Part shown: positions 45,785 through 55,581 of the stretch, piece by piece | Layout: each line of letters starts with the position of its first letter | How positions within the stretch are numbered: position 1 is the stretch's first letter | Assembly: GCF_021730445.1 (NCBI RefSeq) | Contig: NZ_JADNRM010000006.1 | Location: 1 to 64,000 of the forward strand | Direction of reading: 5' to 3' | DNA from: Phocaeicola faecalis | GTDB taxonomy: Bacteria > Bacteroidota > Bacteroidia > Bacteroidales > Bacteroidaceae | Length of the DNA: 64,000 nucleotides | Notes under the pieces: model-generated | The model's database searches: none | Told to the model about the DNA's origin: nothing | The model's input: the letters and a program-made list of their open reading frames with translations, nothing else | Program-made: the position numbers and the translations under genes

Positions 45785-48700
45785 ATGGAACAAAAATGCA
45801 GAATTAAGGGTAAACTGCCCAAACTTCTCATGCTACTGTGCATGTTCTTATGTTCCTTTACAATGGCTTTCGCACAGAAAACCGTCAAAGGGACAGTGCT
45901 TGATGAAACAGGCTCGTCTGTCATCGGTGCAAACGTGTTGGAAAAGGGAACTACCAACGGAACAATCACCGACATGGATGGAAATTTTACCCTTAAGGTA
46001 AAAAACGATGCTGTTTTGGTGGTCAGCTTTATTGGTTACAAGGACCAGACAATCCCTGTTAAAGGCAAGACTGAATTTAAAATCACATTAAAAGAAGACA
46101 GTGGTCTGCTGGATGAAGTCGTGGTTGTAGGTTACGGTGTGCAGAAGAAAGTAAATCTTACCGGAGCTGTGTCTACCGTTTCGGCCGAAAAGCTGGAGAG
46201 CCGTGCTACAACAAGCCTGTCCAGTTCATTGTCCGGTCTGGCCGCAGGTGTACAGGTCAACCAGGGATCGGGAAAGCCCGGCAGCGATGGAGCCAGCATC
46301 CAGATGCGCGGTCTCGGCAGTTTCAACAGCTCTTCTCCCATGGTCATCGTGGACGGGTCAGAAGCCTCTATGGCATCTGTAAACAGCGATGACGTGGAAA
46401 GCATCTCTTTCTTGAAGGACGCTGCCAGTGCCGCTATTTACGGTTCGCGCGGTGCCAACGGTGTAATCCTCATTACCACCAAGAAAGGAAAGAAGGGACA
46501 GGCACCCAAAATCACCTATACAGGTATTGTGACCAATTCAAAGATGAGCGGCAAGGCTTTCCATTTCGAGGACAACTATGCTGAATATATGGAAATGGCC
46601 AACCGCTGGAGTACCAACCGCGACTATAAGGCCGGCACCAAATATACCCAGGCGGCTATAGACGAATGGCGCGAAGGCTTGAAGAAGGCGGCATCCAATC
46701 CTAATGGCATAGACAATCCATACGGCGTACCAAACTTCCTGGCATACCCCAGCACACAGTGGGTAGAAGAGTTGTTCCGTCCTTACACCATGCATAAGCA
46801 CAATGTGTCCATCACCGGAGGTAGCGACAAAACCACTTATCTGCTTTCGTTCGGATATATGGACAATCCCGGTATGCTTCAGAACACAGGTCTGAAGAGA
46901 TATGAAGGACGTGTGAACGTGGAAACCGAAATCAACAAATTCCTGTCGTTCGGCACACAGACGTATGCCACGTTCGAAAACAGCGAACCGGGTAATACCA
47001 GCTTTACATACATGTTCCAGAATACTCCGGCCATGACTCCGGAATACAACGGTCGTTACGGCGTTGCAGTGGACGGATCTTCCACTTCCAACCTGCTTGC
47101 AGACGTGCTGGCTCGAGGAGGTTCCTATAACGATACGCGTCTCAATACCACTTGGTATGCACGCTTGAAGCCCTTCAAAGGTCTGACCATCGAGGGACGT
47201 TTCAACTATCAGACCACATTCAATGAATCGGAAACTTATAGCAGAACCATTGACAAGGAGAACTTCCGTACCGGCGACTTCTATGCAGGCACCAGCAGCG
47301 ACCAGGCAACCACTTACCGTGCCACTACTCGCTACCAGAACCGTACACAGGTGGGTACTGTCAGCTACGCCAACAAGATTGGCGACCATGACTTTAACAT
47401 CATGGTAGGTACGGAACAATACTACTGGACGGTGAAGGGCTTCAACGCTACCCGTACAGGCTTGCTTGACATGTCGTTGCCCGATTTTACAGCCGCTACG
47501 GACAAGATGATTCCAACCGTTGGCGGTACACCTATGCAGGAATATGGCGTGATATCTTATTTCGGCCGTGTGAACTACTCTTATAAGGACCGTTACTTGG
47601 TGGAAGCCAATTTCCGTCGCGATGGTTCTTCACGTTTCGGTCCCGACCATCGTTGGGGTACATTCCCTTCCGTATCTCTGGCATGGCGTGTCTTGGAAGA
47701 GCCTTTCATGGAACCTGTCAAGAATGTCTTTTCTAATTTGAAGCTGCGTGCATCATGGGGACGTTTGGGTAACACCACTTCCGGATACTATGACTGGCAG
47801 GCTACTTACAGCTCGAACAACTACTCATTTGGTGGCGAAACTGTTAAGGGATTGAAATTGAGCAAGATCGCCAATCCGTATTTGCATTGGGAAACAGGTG
47901 AATCTACTAACGTTGGTCTGGAAATGGCTTTCTTGAATAACCGTTTGTCAGTGGAGGCTGACTGGTATCAACGTACTACAAAAGGTATCTTGGCTACACC
48001 TTCCATCTTTATGACCATGGGTAGTGTGAGTGCTCCTGTTACCAATACATCGAATATGCGTAACCGTGGTATTGAAATGAACTTGCGTTGGTCCGACAAA
48101 ATCAAGGACTTTGAGTATAGTGTAGGTATCAATTTCGCTTACAACAATAATAAAGTAACGAAATATAAAGGCAAACTGAAACAAGGATGGGAAGTGGATG
48201 AAAATGGGAACCGTGTCTACGTGACCAACCGTGGTGATGTGGCAGACTATGGCAACACTATAGTAGTAGAAGACCACATATACAACGAACATTTCCTTTA
48301 CGAACGTCACAAGGGTAACGGAAACGTCTACTTGGCAGACGGCGTGACTCCTGACCCCCATGGAGGTCCGCGTGACGGCATGATACGTACCAAGCAAGAC
48401 CTTGACTGGGTACGCGCCATGATAGACTACCGCGATGCGGACGGCAACCGTGTGTACAACATCAACAACCAGAGTGTAGGGCAAGGCAAGGGTCTGTGGT
48501 ACGGTGAAATGGTTTACGCGGATGTCAACGGTGACGGTATGTACGGCACAAACGACGATGACCGTGTATTCACAGGCAAATCCACCACTCCCAAATACAC
48601 ATACGGCATCAACTTCTCTGCTGCATGGAAAGGAATAGACCTGAACATGACCTGGGCAGGAAATGCGGGCATGTATCGCCGCATCTACGAACGCGGCTTC

Positions 48701-49126
48701 AATGACATGAGCGACGCAGGCTGGCAGGAAGGAACCATCGTGGCAAGAAACGCGCGCCACATCTACTATTATTGTGACCCGGAGCTGTCTGTTACCGATC
48801 CGAATTACGACCCTGCCAACGACCCGAACGCAAACATCTACGCGTCCTACATGCGTATAGGCAACACCAACAGTGCGCATCGTGCGAATACCGGCGAATT
48901 GTACAATGCTTCATACATCAAGCTGAAAACATTGCAGATTGGTTACACCTTTCCACAGGCATTGATGAAGAAGGCTTATATCAACAAGTTGCGTGTCTTC
49001 GCTTCATTCGAGAACTTGCTTACCATCACGAATTTCCCAGGTGTGGATCCTGAAATGGGCGGCTCCGGATTCCAGTCCTATCCTATTCCCCGTATGATTT
49101 CCGGTGGTTTAAATATTACTTTCTAA
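45785..49126 (+). CDS. SusC/RagA-family TonB-dependent outer-membrane transporter (locus 2)
   Basis: A 1113-residue importer. The signal ends near residue 31 (TMAFAQ). A carboxypeptidase-regulatory-like domain follows (VKGTVLDETGSSVIGANVLE), then the SusC plug (LDEVVVVGYGVQKKVNLTGA, IQMRGLGSFN, GANGVILITTKKG) and a barrel ending SGGLNITF. No STN domain. The open frame begins 48 bp earlier, but MEQKCRIKGKLPK is the normal type of start. G+C and C-ending codon use in this gene and its susD are visibly higher than in the other two SusCD loci. The ligand is unknown. Confidence 0.95.
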   Translation: MEQKCRIKGKLPKLLMLLCMFLCSFTMAFAQKTVKGTVLDETGSSVIGANVLEKGTTNGTITDMDGNFTLKVKNDAVLVVSFIGYKDQTIPVKGKTEFKITLKEDSGLLDEVVVVGYGVQKKVNLTGAVSTVSAEKLESRATTSLSSSLSGLAAGVQVNQGSGKPGSDGASIQMRGLGSFNSSSPMVIVDGSEASMASVNSDDVESISFLKDAASAAIYGSRGANGVILITTKKGKKGQAPKITYTGIVTNSKMSGKAFHFEDNYAEYMEMANRWSTNRDYKAGTKYTQAAIDEWREGLKKAASNPNGIDNPYGVPNFLAYPSTQWVEELFRPYTMHKHNVSITGGSDKTTYLLSFGYMDNPGMLQNTGLKRYEGRVNVETEINKFLSFGTQTYATFENSEPGNTSFTYMFQNTPAMTPEYNGRYGVAVDGSSTSNLLADVLARGGSYNDTRLNTTWYARLKPFKGLTIEGRFNYQTTFNESETYSRTIDKENFRTGDFYAGTSSDQATTYRATTRYQNRTQVGTVSYANKIGDHDFNIMVGTEQYYWTVKGFNATRTGLLDMSLPDFTAATDKMIPTVGGTPMQEYGVISYFGRVNYSYKDRYLVEANFRRDGSSRFGPDHRWGTFPSVSLAWRVLEEPFMEPVKNVFSNLKLRASWGRLGNTTSGYYDWQATYSSNNYSFGGETVKGLKLSKIANPYLHWETGESTNVGLEMAFLNNRLSVEADWYQRTTKGILATPSIFMTMGSVSAPVTNTSNMRNRGIEMNLRWSDKIKDFEYSVGINFAYNNNKVTKYKGKLKQGWEVDENGNRVYVTNRGDVADYGNTIVVEDHIYNEHFLYERHKGNGNVYLADGVTPDPHGGPRDGMIRTKQDLDWVRAMIDYRDADGNRVYNINNQSVGQGKGLWYGEMVYADVNGDGMYGTNDDDRVFTGKSTTPKYTYGINFSAAWKGIDLNMTWAGNAGMYRRIYERGFNDMSDAGWQEGTIVARNARHIYYYCDPELSVTDPNYDPANDPNANIYASYMRIGNTNSAHRANTGELYNASYIKLKTLQIGYTFPQALMKKAYINKLRVFASFENLLTITNFPGVDPEMGGSGFQSYPIPRMISGGLNITF

Positions 49127-49150
49127 ATCTACTGACTAACAACTGAAACA

Positions 49151-51112
49151 ATGAATATGAAAAAAATAATTCTTCCTCTCATAGGATTAGCTTTTTGTGG
49201 GTTGCAAAGCTGTGTGGACCTGAACATGGCTCCCCACAACCAGATTGCTTCCGGAAACATGTGGACAAACTCCACATTGACCAACGCAGGTGTGGCTGCC
49301 ATCTATCAGAACTTGCGCGGATGGGGCATCTACAATCAGGACTATACCAATGCGACTCCTGCTTTCGAAGCATTGAGCATGTCTACTGATGCTTACCGTA
49401 CACCTCCTTATCTGAAGGGCACTTCAGGTTCCGGCGACGGACTGTTTTCAAACGCCTGGAAGTATTTATACGAAGGTGTCCATCGTGCCAACTCTGCCAT
49501 CGATGTTCTGTCGGAGCCGGGCAGCGGCGGCGTGGACGACGAAACCCGCTTGCGCCTGTTGTGCGAGAGCAAGTTTCTCCGCGCTTTCTACTACACCAGG
49601 CTGAACGAGCTCTTCGGCCGTTATGGTCTGGGGGTGCCTCTCTATCTGGAGCCGTTGGGGTCTGTGGACGAATGTACCAAGGGACAATCTCCTGAAGACG
49701 AAGTCTGGGCACAGGTCATCCAGGACTTGACCGACTGTATAGATGAGCCGAATTTCCCCGACCATTATGCCGAAACAGGACGTGCCTGCAAGGGCGCTGC
49801 CTACACTTTGCGCGGACGTGTCTACCTGATGATGGGAGCAAAGTATAATTACGACAATAAAGTAGGCACCGTGACGGGTACCAAGATAGACGAAAGTCTG
49901 CTCCGCAAGGCCGTGGCCGATTTCGAGAAGGTGGGACAATGCGGTTTCAGCTTGTTCAAGGGCGGATACAAGCAAATCTTCACTGAAGCGAACGAAGGAT
50001 GTGAGGAGATGATTTTTGCCGTTTCCAATACGGATAAGCTGAAGGGATACGGAAACTCCACTCAACGTTATTGCGGAACTCGTTCTATGGTGGGACACGA
50101 CGGAGTGGAAGGTTGGTCTTACTTCGCGCCATCCAATGCCTTGGTGGATTTGTATGAGTATAAAGACGAGCAGAGGGATTTCGACTGGAATGACATTATC
50201 CCCGGTTATTTCGATATTTCCGAGAGAGACCGTCTGATTTATTTTCTCCGCGACTCCTTGGAAAACGGAGACGTGCTGGGTGGTCCTGAATTGAGAAAAA
50301 TGATTGTAACGAAGATCAATACTGTATCGGAGAAAAACCGCGGTTTGTACTTGGGCGACGGAAACGAAGCCCGTCTGAAGAAAGCTTGGGAGAACCGTGA
50401 CCCTCGTCTGCGCTACAACGTGATTCTGCCCTATGATGAACCTTACATGGGAGGCGATGCCAAGCGCCTGAATGCAGGCGACCTCAATCCGGTGCCCTAC
50501 GTGTTCCGCTGGCCGGTGAAGCAATCGCGTCATTATGTGGATATGCAAAAAGACCCTTCCTGGGGTGTGGATGCTCCGTATGACCTGATGCAGGACGGTA
50601 ACAGTGAAGCGGAATTTGCCTACCGTTACCGTAAGTTCGTCATGGAAGGCTATGAATGTGAATATGCGCAGGACAGCCCTATCGACGAACCTGTGTACCG
50701 CTATGCTTATGTCTTGCTGATGTGGGCTGAGGCATTAGCCCAGTTGGATGACTTGACAGGTGCGGCCGAAAAGGTCAACATGGTTCGTCAGCGTCCATCG
50801 GTAGAAATGTGGCCATATACATTTAGCAACAAGGAAGATGCGCTGAACAAAATCCGCAACGAGTCCCGTCGTGAGTTCTGTATGGAAGGAGTCAACTTCC
50901 TCGAAGAATTCCGTTGGGGTACTCTTCGCCAAACCAAGTTCGAGCCTTTCATGAACTATCAGCCCGGTTCTAAGACTTGTCCCGGATTCCAGAGCAGTGG
51001 TAACGGTGGTGTAAGCTGGTCTACAACAAATGACTATAGCATCTTCCCTGTACCTCGGTCGGAAGTAGAAAAGAACCCGAATCTGACAAAAACTCCGGGT
51101 TGGGTGTACTAA
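49151..51112 (+). CDS. SusD/RagB-family surface glycan-binding lipoprotein (locus 2)
   Basis: A 653-residue surface lipoprotein, Cys21 following LQSC. The SusD N-terminal helices (WTNSTLTNAGVAAIYQNLRGW) and C-terminal domain (YRYAYVLLMWAEALAQLDDLTGAAEKVNMVRQR, about 515-550, and FPVPRSEVEKNPNLTKTPGW) are clear. It lies 24 bp after its susC and is followed by a terminator. No glycoside hydrolase is attached, so this is a minimal SusCD pair. A second ATG at 49157 is equally possible as start. Confidence 0.94.
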   Translation: MNMKKIILPLIGLAFCGLQSCVDLNMAPHNQIASGNMWTNSTLTNAGVAAIYQNLRGWGIYNQDYTNATPAFEALSMSTDAYRTPPYLKGTSGSGDGLFSNAWKYLYEGVHRANSAIDVLSEPGSGGVDDETRLRLLCESKFLRAFYYTRLNELFGRYGLGVPLYLEPLGSVDECTKGQSPEDEVWAQVIQDLTDCIDEPNFPDHYAETGRACKGAAYTLRGRVYLMMGAKYNYDNKVGTVTGTKIDESLLRKAVADFEKVGQCGFSLFKGGYKQIFTEANEGCEEMIFAVSNTDKLKGYGNSTQRYCGTRSMVGHDGVEGWSYFAPSNALVDLYEYKDEQRDFDWNDIIPGYFDISERDRLIYFLRDSLENGDVLGGPELRKMIVTKINTVSEKNRGLYLGDGNEARLKKAWENRDPRLRYNVILPYDEPYMGGDAKRLNAGDLNPVPYVFRWPVKQSRHYVDMQKDPSWGVDAPYDLMQDGNSEAEFAYRYRKFVMEGYECEYAQDSPIDEPVYRYAYVLLMWAEALAQLDDLTGAAEKVNMVRQRPSVEMWPYTFSNKEDALNKIRNESRREFCMEGVNFLEEFRWGTLRQTKFEPFMNYQPGSKTCPGFQSSGNGGVSWSTTNDYSIFPVPRSEVEKNPNLTKTPGWVY

Positions 51113-51152
51113 AAGATTTCATGACCGTATAGGTGTTTTAATGTAAAAAAGG

Positions 51153-51196
51153 GGCCTGTCAAACTCTTTCTTGAGTTTGGGTAGGCCTCTTTTTTA
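51153..51196 (+). terminator. Terminator of SusCD locus 2
   Basis: Two-part stem: GGCCT/AGGCC outer (51153-51157, 51183-51187) and CAAACTC/GAGTTTG inner (51160-51166, 51173-51179), then TCTTTTTTA. Confidence 0.8.
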
Positions 51197-51310
51197 TTGG
51201 GCAAGTGGGGTCATATACCTGTTCGGATTTTCAAGCATGTGCTTGCGGATATCGTTCCGGCCGGAACTTGCACCACCGTTAAACAATGGCGAGCCCCTTT
51301 TCATACGGAT

Positions 51311-51420
51311 GATTAAGCCTTTCCATACTGAATACTACTACGTCCTGCCGTAGCGGGACGTAGTAACCGTCTGTAAAAAAAGCCTTAATGGTAGGGAAGA
51401 AAACGCTTAGTGGTGCGGAA
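51311..51420 (-). repeat. Short relative of the 22-bp-palindrome element, copy 3
   Basis: Read on the minus strand it starts TAAGCGTTTTC and continues through a TTACTACGTCCC region and a perfect 10-bp hairpin (51336-51345 with 51356-51365, TACTACGTCC). The outer ends match those of the elements at 23295-23579 and 52930-53195, but the tandem units are replaced by one hairpin. The rest of the 51197-51447 gap shows nothing else. Confidence 0.5.
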
Positions 51421-51447
51421 GGAAGATGTCATGCCTGTGACAGGTTC

Positions 51448-52665
51448 TCAGGGTATCAGCAACGAACTGTCTCCGTAGCTCAGGAACCTGAAATCATGTC
51501 TCAAGGCATAATTGTAAATCTTCCGCCAGTCTCCTTTCACGAAGGCGGAAACCAACAACAGTAATGTGCTTTGCGGTTGGTGGAAATTGGTAACCATCTT
51601 CTTCACAATTTTGTATTCGTAGCCCGGAGCAATGATGATTTGCGTACTAGTGTGCAATGCTTCTATGTGGTGACGATTCAGATAGTCAAGTATATATTGT
51701 AAAGCCTGTATAGTGCTGATACCATTGTTCTCTTCGTAAGGCATCCATTGTTGCACGTGCAGTTCTTCCTGATTGGCATCAGGATTGCGGCTGATAACTA
51801 CACCTATATAATATAGGCTCTCCAATGTTCTCACCGAAGTGGTTCCTACGGCAATGGCACATCCTTCGTGTGCAATCAGTTTCTCAATAGTCTGTTTGTT
51901 GACAGAGATGTACTCTGTGTGCATTTCATGTCCTTCTATTTCTTCACTTTTGACAGGCTTGAAGGTACCTGCCCCTACGTGCAAGGTCAGTTCTTCACGG
52001 TCGATGCCGTGGGCGTCCAATGCTTTCAATACACGTTCGGTAAAGTGTAACCCGGCAGTGGGCGCGGCTACCGATCCCTTTATCTTGGAATAGACCGTTT
52101 GATAAGTTTCTTTATCGCTTTCCTGTGTATCACGGTTGAGGTAGGGAGGAATAGGCAGTTCGCCTACCACTTCCAGCAGGTCGGCAAAAGTAATGCTGTC
52201 ATCATTCCATTCAAAATCAATCCAATGGCTTGTGCCGCGACATTCACCGCGTGTGGCAGTCAGTGTCACTTGTTTCCCTTTCACGTCTACCACGCGACTC
52301 AGTGCTCCTTCTTTCCACTTCTTCAGATTGCCAATCATGCAGAGCCAGCTGCATTTTTGCGTTTGCTGGAAAGACAGTACATAATCGTTCGGCTGTATAG
52401 GCTCCAGACAGAACACTTCAATCAGCGCCCCTGTTTCCTTGCGGAAGTGCAGACGTGCCTGAATCACCTTTGTATTGTTGAAGACCATCAGTTCGCCCTG
52501 TTCCAGATATTCCGGCAGCGAAGTGAATGTATCTTCGCTCACTTCACCGTGGCGGTATACCAACAGTTTGGATTGGTCACGCACCGTCAGCGGAAACTTT
52601 GCAATCCGTTCGTCGGGCAGCGGGTAGTTGTACTCGCTTATTTTGATATGTTTTGTATCTTCCAT
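51448..52665 (-). CDS. queA: S-adenosylmethionine:tRNA ribosyltransferase-isomerase
   Basis: A 405-residue enzyme that transfers the ribosyl moiety of SAM to preQ1-tRNA, making epoxyqueuosine. Family motifs: YPLPDERIAKFPL near the start, GELMVFNNTKVIQARLHF (about 56-73), and the hallmark SVAAPTAGLHFT (about 208-219), followed by LHVGAGTFKPV. It is longer than the ~345-residue B. subtilis form. The ATG at 52665 is chosen; another at 52680 would leave almost no leader after the -7 box at 52696-52689. The open frame upstream to 52794 is not coding. No preQ1 riboswitch is visible. Confidence 0.92.
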   Translation of the reverse strand: MEDTKHIKISEYNYPLPDERIAKFPLTVRDQSKLLVYRHGEVSEDTFTSLPEYLEQGELMVFNNTKVIQARLHFRKETGALIEVFCLEPIQPNDYVLSFQQTQKCSWLCMIGNLKKWKEGALSRVVDVKGKQVTLTATRGECRGTSHWIDFEWNDDSITFADLLEVVGELPIPPYLNRDTQESDKETYQTVYSKIKGSVAAPTAGLHFTERVLKALDAHGIDREELTLHVGAGTFKPVKSEEIEGHEMHTEYISVNKQTIEKLIAHEGCAIAVGTTSVRTLESLYYIGVVISRNPDANQEELHVQQWMPYEENNGISTIQALQYILDYLNRHHIEALHTSTQIIIAPGYEYKIVKKMVTNFHQPQSTLLLLVSAFVKGDWRKIYNYALRHDFRFLSYGDSSLLIP

Positions 52666-52679
52666 TTGATTTCGTTTCA

Positions 52680-52706
52680 TAATTTGCGCAAAAGTACCGA
52701 TATTTG
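52680..52706. repeat. 27-bp direct repeat, copy A (overlaps queA promoter)
   Basis: An exact 27-bp match, same orientation, to 63801-63827. It contains the palindrome TTTGCGCAAA. The minus-strand queA -7 box TACTTTTG (52696-52689) lies inside it. Confidence 0.85.
52689..52696 (-). promoter_or_regulatory. queA promoter -7 box
   Basis: Minus-strand TACTTTTG, overlapping the palindrome TTTGCGCAAA; the transcript would start near 52682. Confidence 0.55.
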
Positions 52707-52929
52707 CTCTGTACATTGAATATAAGTTTTTTATATTTAAATGTAACCAAACTCGTACGTGTATGTTTCTTATTGAACCTGACAAAGGTAACAATTATTT
52801 TTTATCTGATTCATCCTCTTTTCATTTTTTCTGGGTCAGTTATTATTGGGGGGATTTAACATATCAAACACCTGTCTCCGGATGTTGTCTTCTCCGGTTT
52901 TCAACCTCTGCATACGTTTTGAACTCCCT

Positions 52930-53195
52930 AAGTCGTTTCATTAGGCGGAATAAGCGTTTTCGTCCTTTCGATTAAGCCTGTCTGTCAGTCGAATTACTAC
53001 AGTCTTCGGCAATGGACTGTATAGTCCGTTACTGTAGACCGTACAGTCCACCGTAACGGACTGTACGGTCCGCTGTCGGAGACTGTAATAATCTTCCGTT
53101 TAAGAAGACTTGGCTGACCCTAAGAAACGGCTTACTCTTCCCTTTGTTGGTGATATGACATGTTAAATCCCCAAGAGAACAATGTGACCCTTCTT
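52930..53195 (-). repeat. Dispersed element with 22-bp palindromic tandem units, copy 2
   Basis: Inverted relative of 23295-23579. Three 22-bp units (about 53013-53034, 53035-53056, 53057-53078) with GACTGTATAGTC-like dyads lie between inverted ends. Flanking blocks GTAAGCCGTTTCTTAGGGT and AGGCTTAATCGAAAGGA match copy 1 on the minus strand. This occupies much of the 1.06-kb gap between queA and the sigma factor. Confidence 0.8.
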
Positions 53196-53457
53196 TTCTC
53201 CTTTTCAATCCCTCTTAAATCTTTATATATATGAGAAAAGAAGATTTACTGGGGTAACCCTGTTTCGGTTGGTGGGCGGGATATTCATTCGAAGGTTATG
53301 AAATCGGAGGTAATTATACAGGCTTTAGTCGCTATACATTATGGAAACAAGAGTAGTGGAGGTAATTGGTACTGATGATATTTAACGAACTGTTGTTTGT
53401 TAGATGGTACAAAATGGGAAAAGTCATAAAATCCTATTCTTTTTTCGTCTAAAAATG

Positions 53458-53602
53458 TATCTTTGCGCCTGATATGGCAACAAAAAGAGTACTTGTAGAT
53501 AGGAATTTTGGCTGTGTCATTATGCGTACACATCGTTTGACATGTCATTTATCATGTTATCGGATGATGTTACCATTTCATTTAATGGATTATGTATTGT
53601 AG
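53458..53602 (+). other. Possible 42-residue ORF with its own promoter box
   Basis: TATCTTTG (53458-53465) precedes an ATG at 53474 that opens 42 codons (MATKRVLVDRNFGC...), ending at 53602. It is cysteine- and methionine-rich with no recognisable domain. It could be a small protein, or the box may belong to an untranslated RNA or a lost gene. The 53200-53457 part of the gap shows nothing I can support. Confidence 0.25.
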
Positions 53603-53728
53603 CATAAATTTTCCCATCCCCATGGAATGAACTTCACAAGTTCAATACGGATTTTTAGGTTAAATGCTATAATCTACTACGATGGAACACCGTATTAGAG
53701 TTACTGATTTTTTGTTGTTATAACTTTA

Positions 53729-54331
53729 ATGATGGCTATGGAAAAACTTATTATAGAGCAGTTGAAGCAAGGAAATGAAGATGCTTTTAAATACATATAT
53801 AAACAGCATTATGTATTGCTTTGCCGTTTTGCGAACCAAATGTTGGCCGATGCTGCTTTGGCTGAGGAAATAGTGGATGATGCGATTTTTTATTTGTGGG
53901 AACACCGAGGTGATATTGAAATTGAATATTCAATTCGTGCATACCTTATGCGTGCTGTCCGTAATCATTGTTTAAATGAGCTGAATTCGCTAAGGAGGCG
54001 GGAGGAACTTTTGGTCTCTTCATTTTTCTTTCCGGAGAATATGGAGTTTCTAGACCGGATTTTTGTTGAAGATGAGCATCCTTTAGGTTATTTATTGGAG
54101 CAGGAATTGGAAAGTGAACTGATTCGGAATATTGAAGAACTTCCTTTAGAATGTCGTACGGTGTTTAAAAAGAATCGTTTTGAACAGAAAAAATACGAAG
54201 AAATAGCAATAGAACTTAATATTTCAATAAACACGGTTAAATATCACATGAAGAACGCATTATCCTGTCTTCAGCAACGGATGGAAAAGTACCTGAAACT
54301 ACTTGTTCTCTATATTTTCTTAGGAAATTGA
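53729..54331 (+). CDS. ECF-type RNA polymerase sigma factor
   Basis: A 200-residue group IV sigma factor. Region 2 spans about 20-90 (YIYKQHYVLLCRFANQMLADAALAEEIVDDAIFYLWEHR), and region 4 about 140-190 (LPLECRTVFKKNRFEQKKYEEIAIELNISINTVKYHM). It is typical of the sigma/anti-sigma pairs that switch Bacteroides glycan loci. The downstream FecR-like protein is its anti-sigma partner, and the third SusC with an STN domain provides the trans-envelope signal. The start could also be at 53738. Confidence 0.93.
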   Translation: MMAMEKLIIEQLKQGNEDAFKYIYKQHYVLLCRFANQMLADAALAEEIVDDAIFYLWEHRGDIEIEYSIRAYLMRAVRNHCLNELNSLRRREELLVSSFFFPENMEFLDRIFVEDEHPLGYLLEQELESELIRNIEELPLECRTVFKKNRFEQKKYEEIAIELNISINTVKYHMKNALSCLQQRMEKYLKLLVLYIFLGN

Positions 54332-54400
54332 AAAAAAAACTTCATTTAGACTACCCTTTAAAACTTATTTTTTGCCTTATATAATAACAGCACTTAATAT

Positions 54401-55414
54401 ATGCAGATGAAAGAAGAATATAACGATATAGACAGATTGATTACATCTTATTTATCAGGGAATTTGGATAAAGCATCTTTTTCCGAGTTGCAGAAATGGA
54501 GTATGGAATCGGAAGCCAACCGTATTTATGTTCGGAATAAGTTAGAACTTTGGTTTTCTTCGGGAGTATCGGGAAGTGTTGCGCCATTTGATGAAGATAA
54601 GGCTTTTACTTTGTTTCAGCAGCGGGTAGCTATACTCTCGAAAAAAGAAAAACCGGCAAGCCGTTCTTTCTCTTGGAAAATGTTATATCGTGTAGCTGCT
54701 GTGCTTTTGGTTTTATTAGTCCCTTTTGCTACTTATTACCAGGGAAAACATACAGTAAAACAGAATTTTTCGGATATAGTGGTGGAAGCTTCATTAGGTA
54801 CACATACAAAATTAAATTTGCCTGATGGAAGTTTGGTTTGGTTAAACGCTGGTTCTAAAGTTACTTATTCTCAGGGGTTTGGTGTAGATGATCGTAAGTT
54901 GACATTAGAAGGAGAAGGTTATTTTGAAGTAGCCCACAATGAGAAAGTGCCCTTTGAGGTTTGTACTAAAGAGGTGAATCTCCGTGTATTGGGTACAAAA
55001 TTCAATTTTAAGAACTATTCTAATGACGAGGAGGTGATGATTAGTTTGGTAGAAGGGAAGGTGGCACTACAGAATGAGATTAAAGCGATGGCAGAACTTT
55101 ATTTGGAACCGAATGAACGAATGGTACTGAATAAATTGACTGGTGAAATGGTTAAGTCGAAAGCGAATGTAGAGTATGCGAATATTTGGAGAGATAATAA
55201 ATTGTTTTTTGATGAAGAGTTGTTAGAGGATATTGCAAAAAAACTGATGCGAAGTTATGATGTGTGTATAGAAGTTGCGGATTCACTGCGGGATAGACGT
55301 TTTTATGGTGATTTTATGATAAATAAAAATACCATCGAAGAGGTGCTTACAACCATAGCTTCTACCAGCAGGATGAATTACCGATACGAAAATGGAAAGT
55401 ATATACTTTATTAA
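54401..55414 (+). CDS. FecR-family anti-sigma factor
   Basis: A 337-residue single-pass inner-membrane protein. The cytoplasmic N-terminus (about 1-95) binds the sigma factor, a transmembrane helix lies at about 96-113, and the periplasmic FecR domain follows (SLGTHTKLNLPDGSLVWLNAGSKVTY, about 131-156, then a C-terminal DUF4974-like region). It receives the signal from the STN domain of the SusC at 55650. It lies 69 bp after the sigma gene. Confidence 0.94.
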   Translation: MQMKEEYNDIDRLITSYLSGNLDKASFSELQKWSMESEANRIYVRNKLELWFSSGVSGSVAPFDEDKAFTLFQQRVAILSKKEKPASRSFSWKMLYRVAAVLLVLLVPFATYYQGKHTVKQNFSDIVVEASLGTHTKLNLPDGSLVWLNAGSKVTYSQGFGVDDRKLTLEGEGYFEVAHNEKVPFEVCTKEVNLRVLGTKFNFKNYSNDEEVMISLVEGKVALQNEIKAMAELYLEPNERMVLNKLTGEMVKSKANVEYANIWRDNKLFFDEELLEDIAKKLMRSYDVCIEVADSLRDRRFYGDFMINKNTIEEVLTTIASTSRMNYRYENGKYILY

Positions 55415-55497
55415 TATATTGTAGAACCTTAAAAATCTAAATTTATGAAGCAAATAATTTCTACCGGTTGATGTGTAAAGTAGGAGATGCTTGATAT

Positions 55498-55575
55498 AAA
55501 AAAGGAGGATGCGGCCACACCCTCCCCATTAAATCAAATCAAGTATTCTTTTTAAAAACACTTGTTGAGTTAAAG
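55498..55575 (-). ncRNA. Candidate antisense small RNA upstream of SusC (DonS-like position)
   Basis: The minus strand has a -7 box, TATATTTG (55589-55582), and 60 bp later a clean terminator: GGAGGGTG (55525-55518), 6-nt loop, CATCCTCC (55511-55504), U6. The predicted RNA is about 78 nt. It lies opposite the anti-sigma/susC spacer, where cis-encoded repressive RNAs such as DonS are known in Bacteroides glycan loci. The plus strand shows only a 7-codon ORF here. Confidence 0.55.
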
Positions 55576-55581
55576 AAGTAG

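Noticed and set aside
46538-48880. Long open frames antisense to the SusC of locus 2 (e.g. 46538-47419, 47948-48880)
   Set aside because: Composition is that of a shadow of strongly biased codons; the plus-strand gene is complete and recognisable.
52666-52794. Extended N-terminus for queA
   Set aside because: The promoter box lies inside this stretch, and the extra residues do not match the family.
53270-53390. Frame resembling a beta-barrel fragment (GYEIGGNYTGFSRYTLW)
   Set aside because: It is too short and interrupted by a stop; no family could be supported.
55444-55470. 7-codon ORF MKQIISTG before the third susC
   Set aside because: It is too short to support and has no paralogue; it may be chance or leader sequence.
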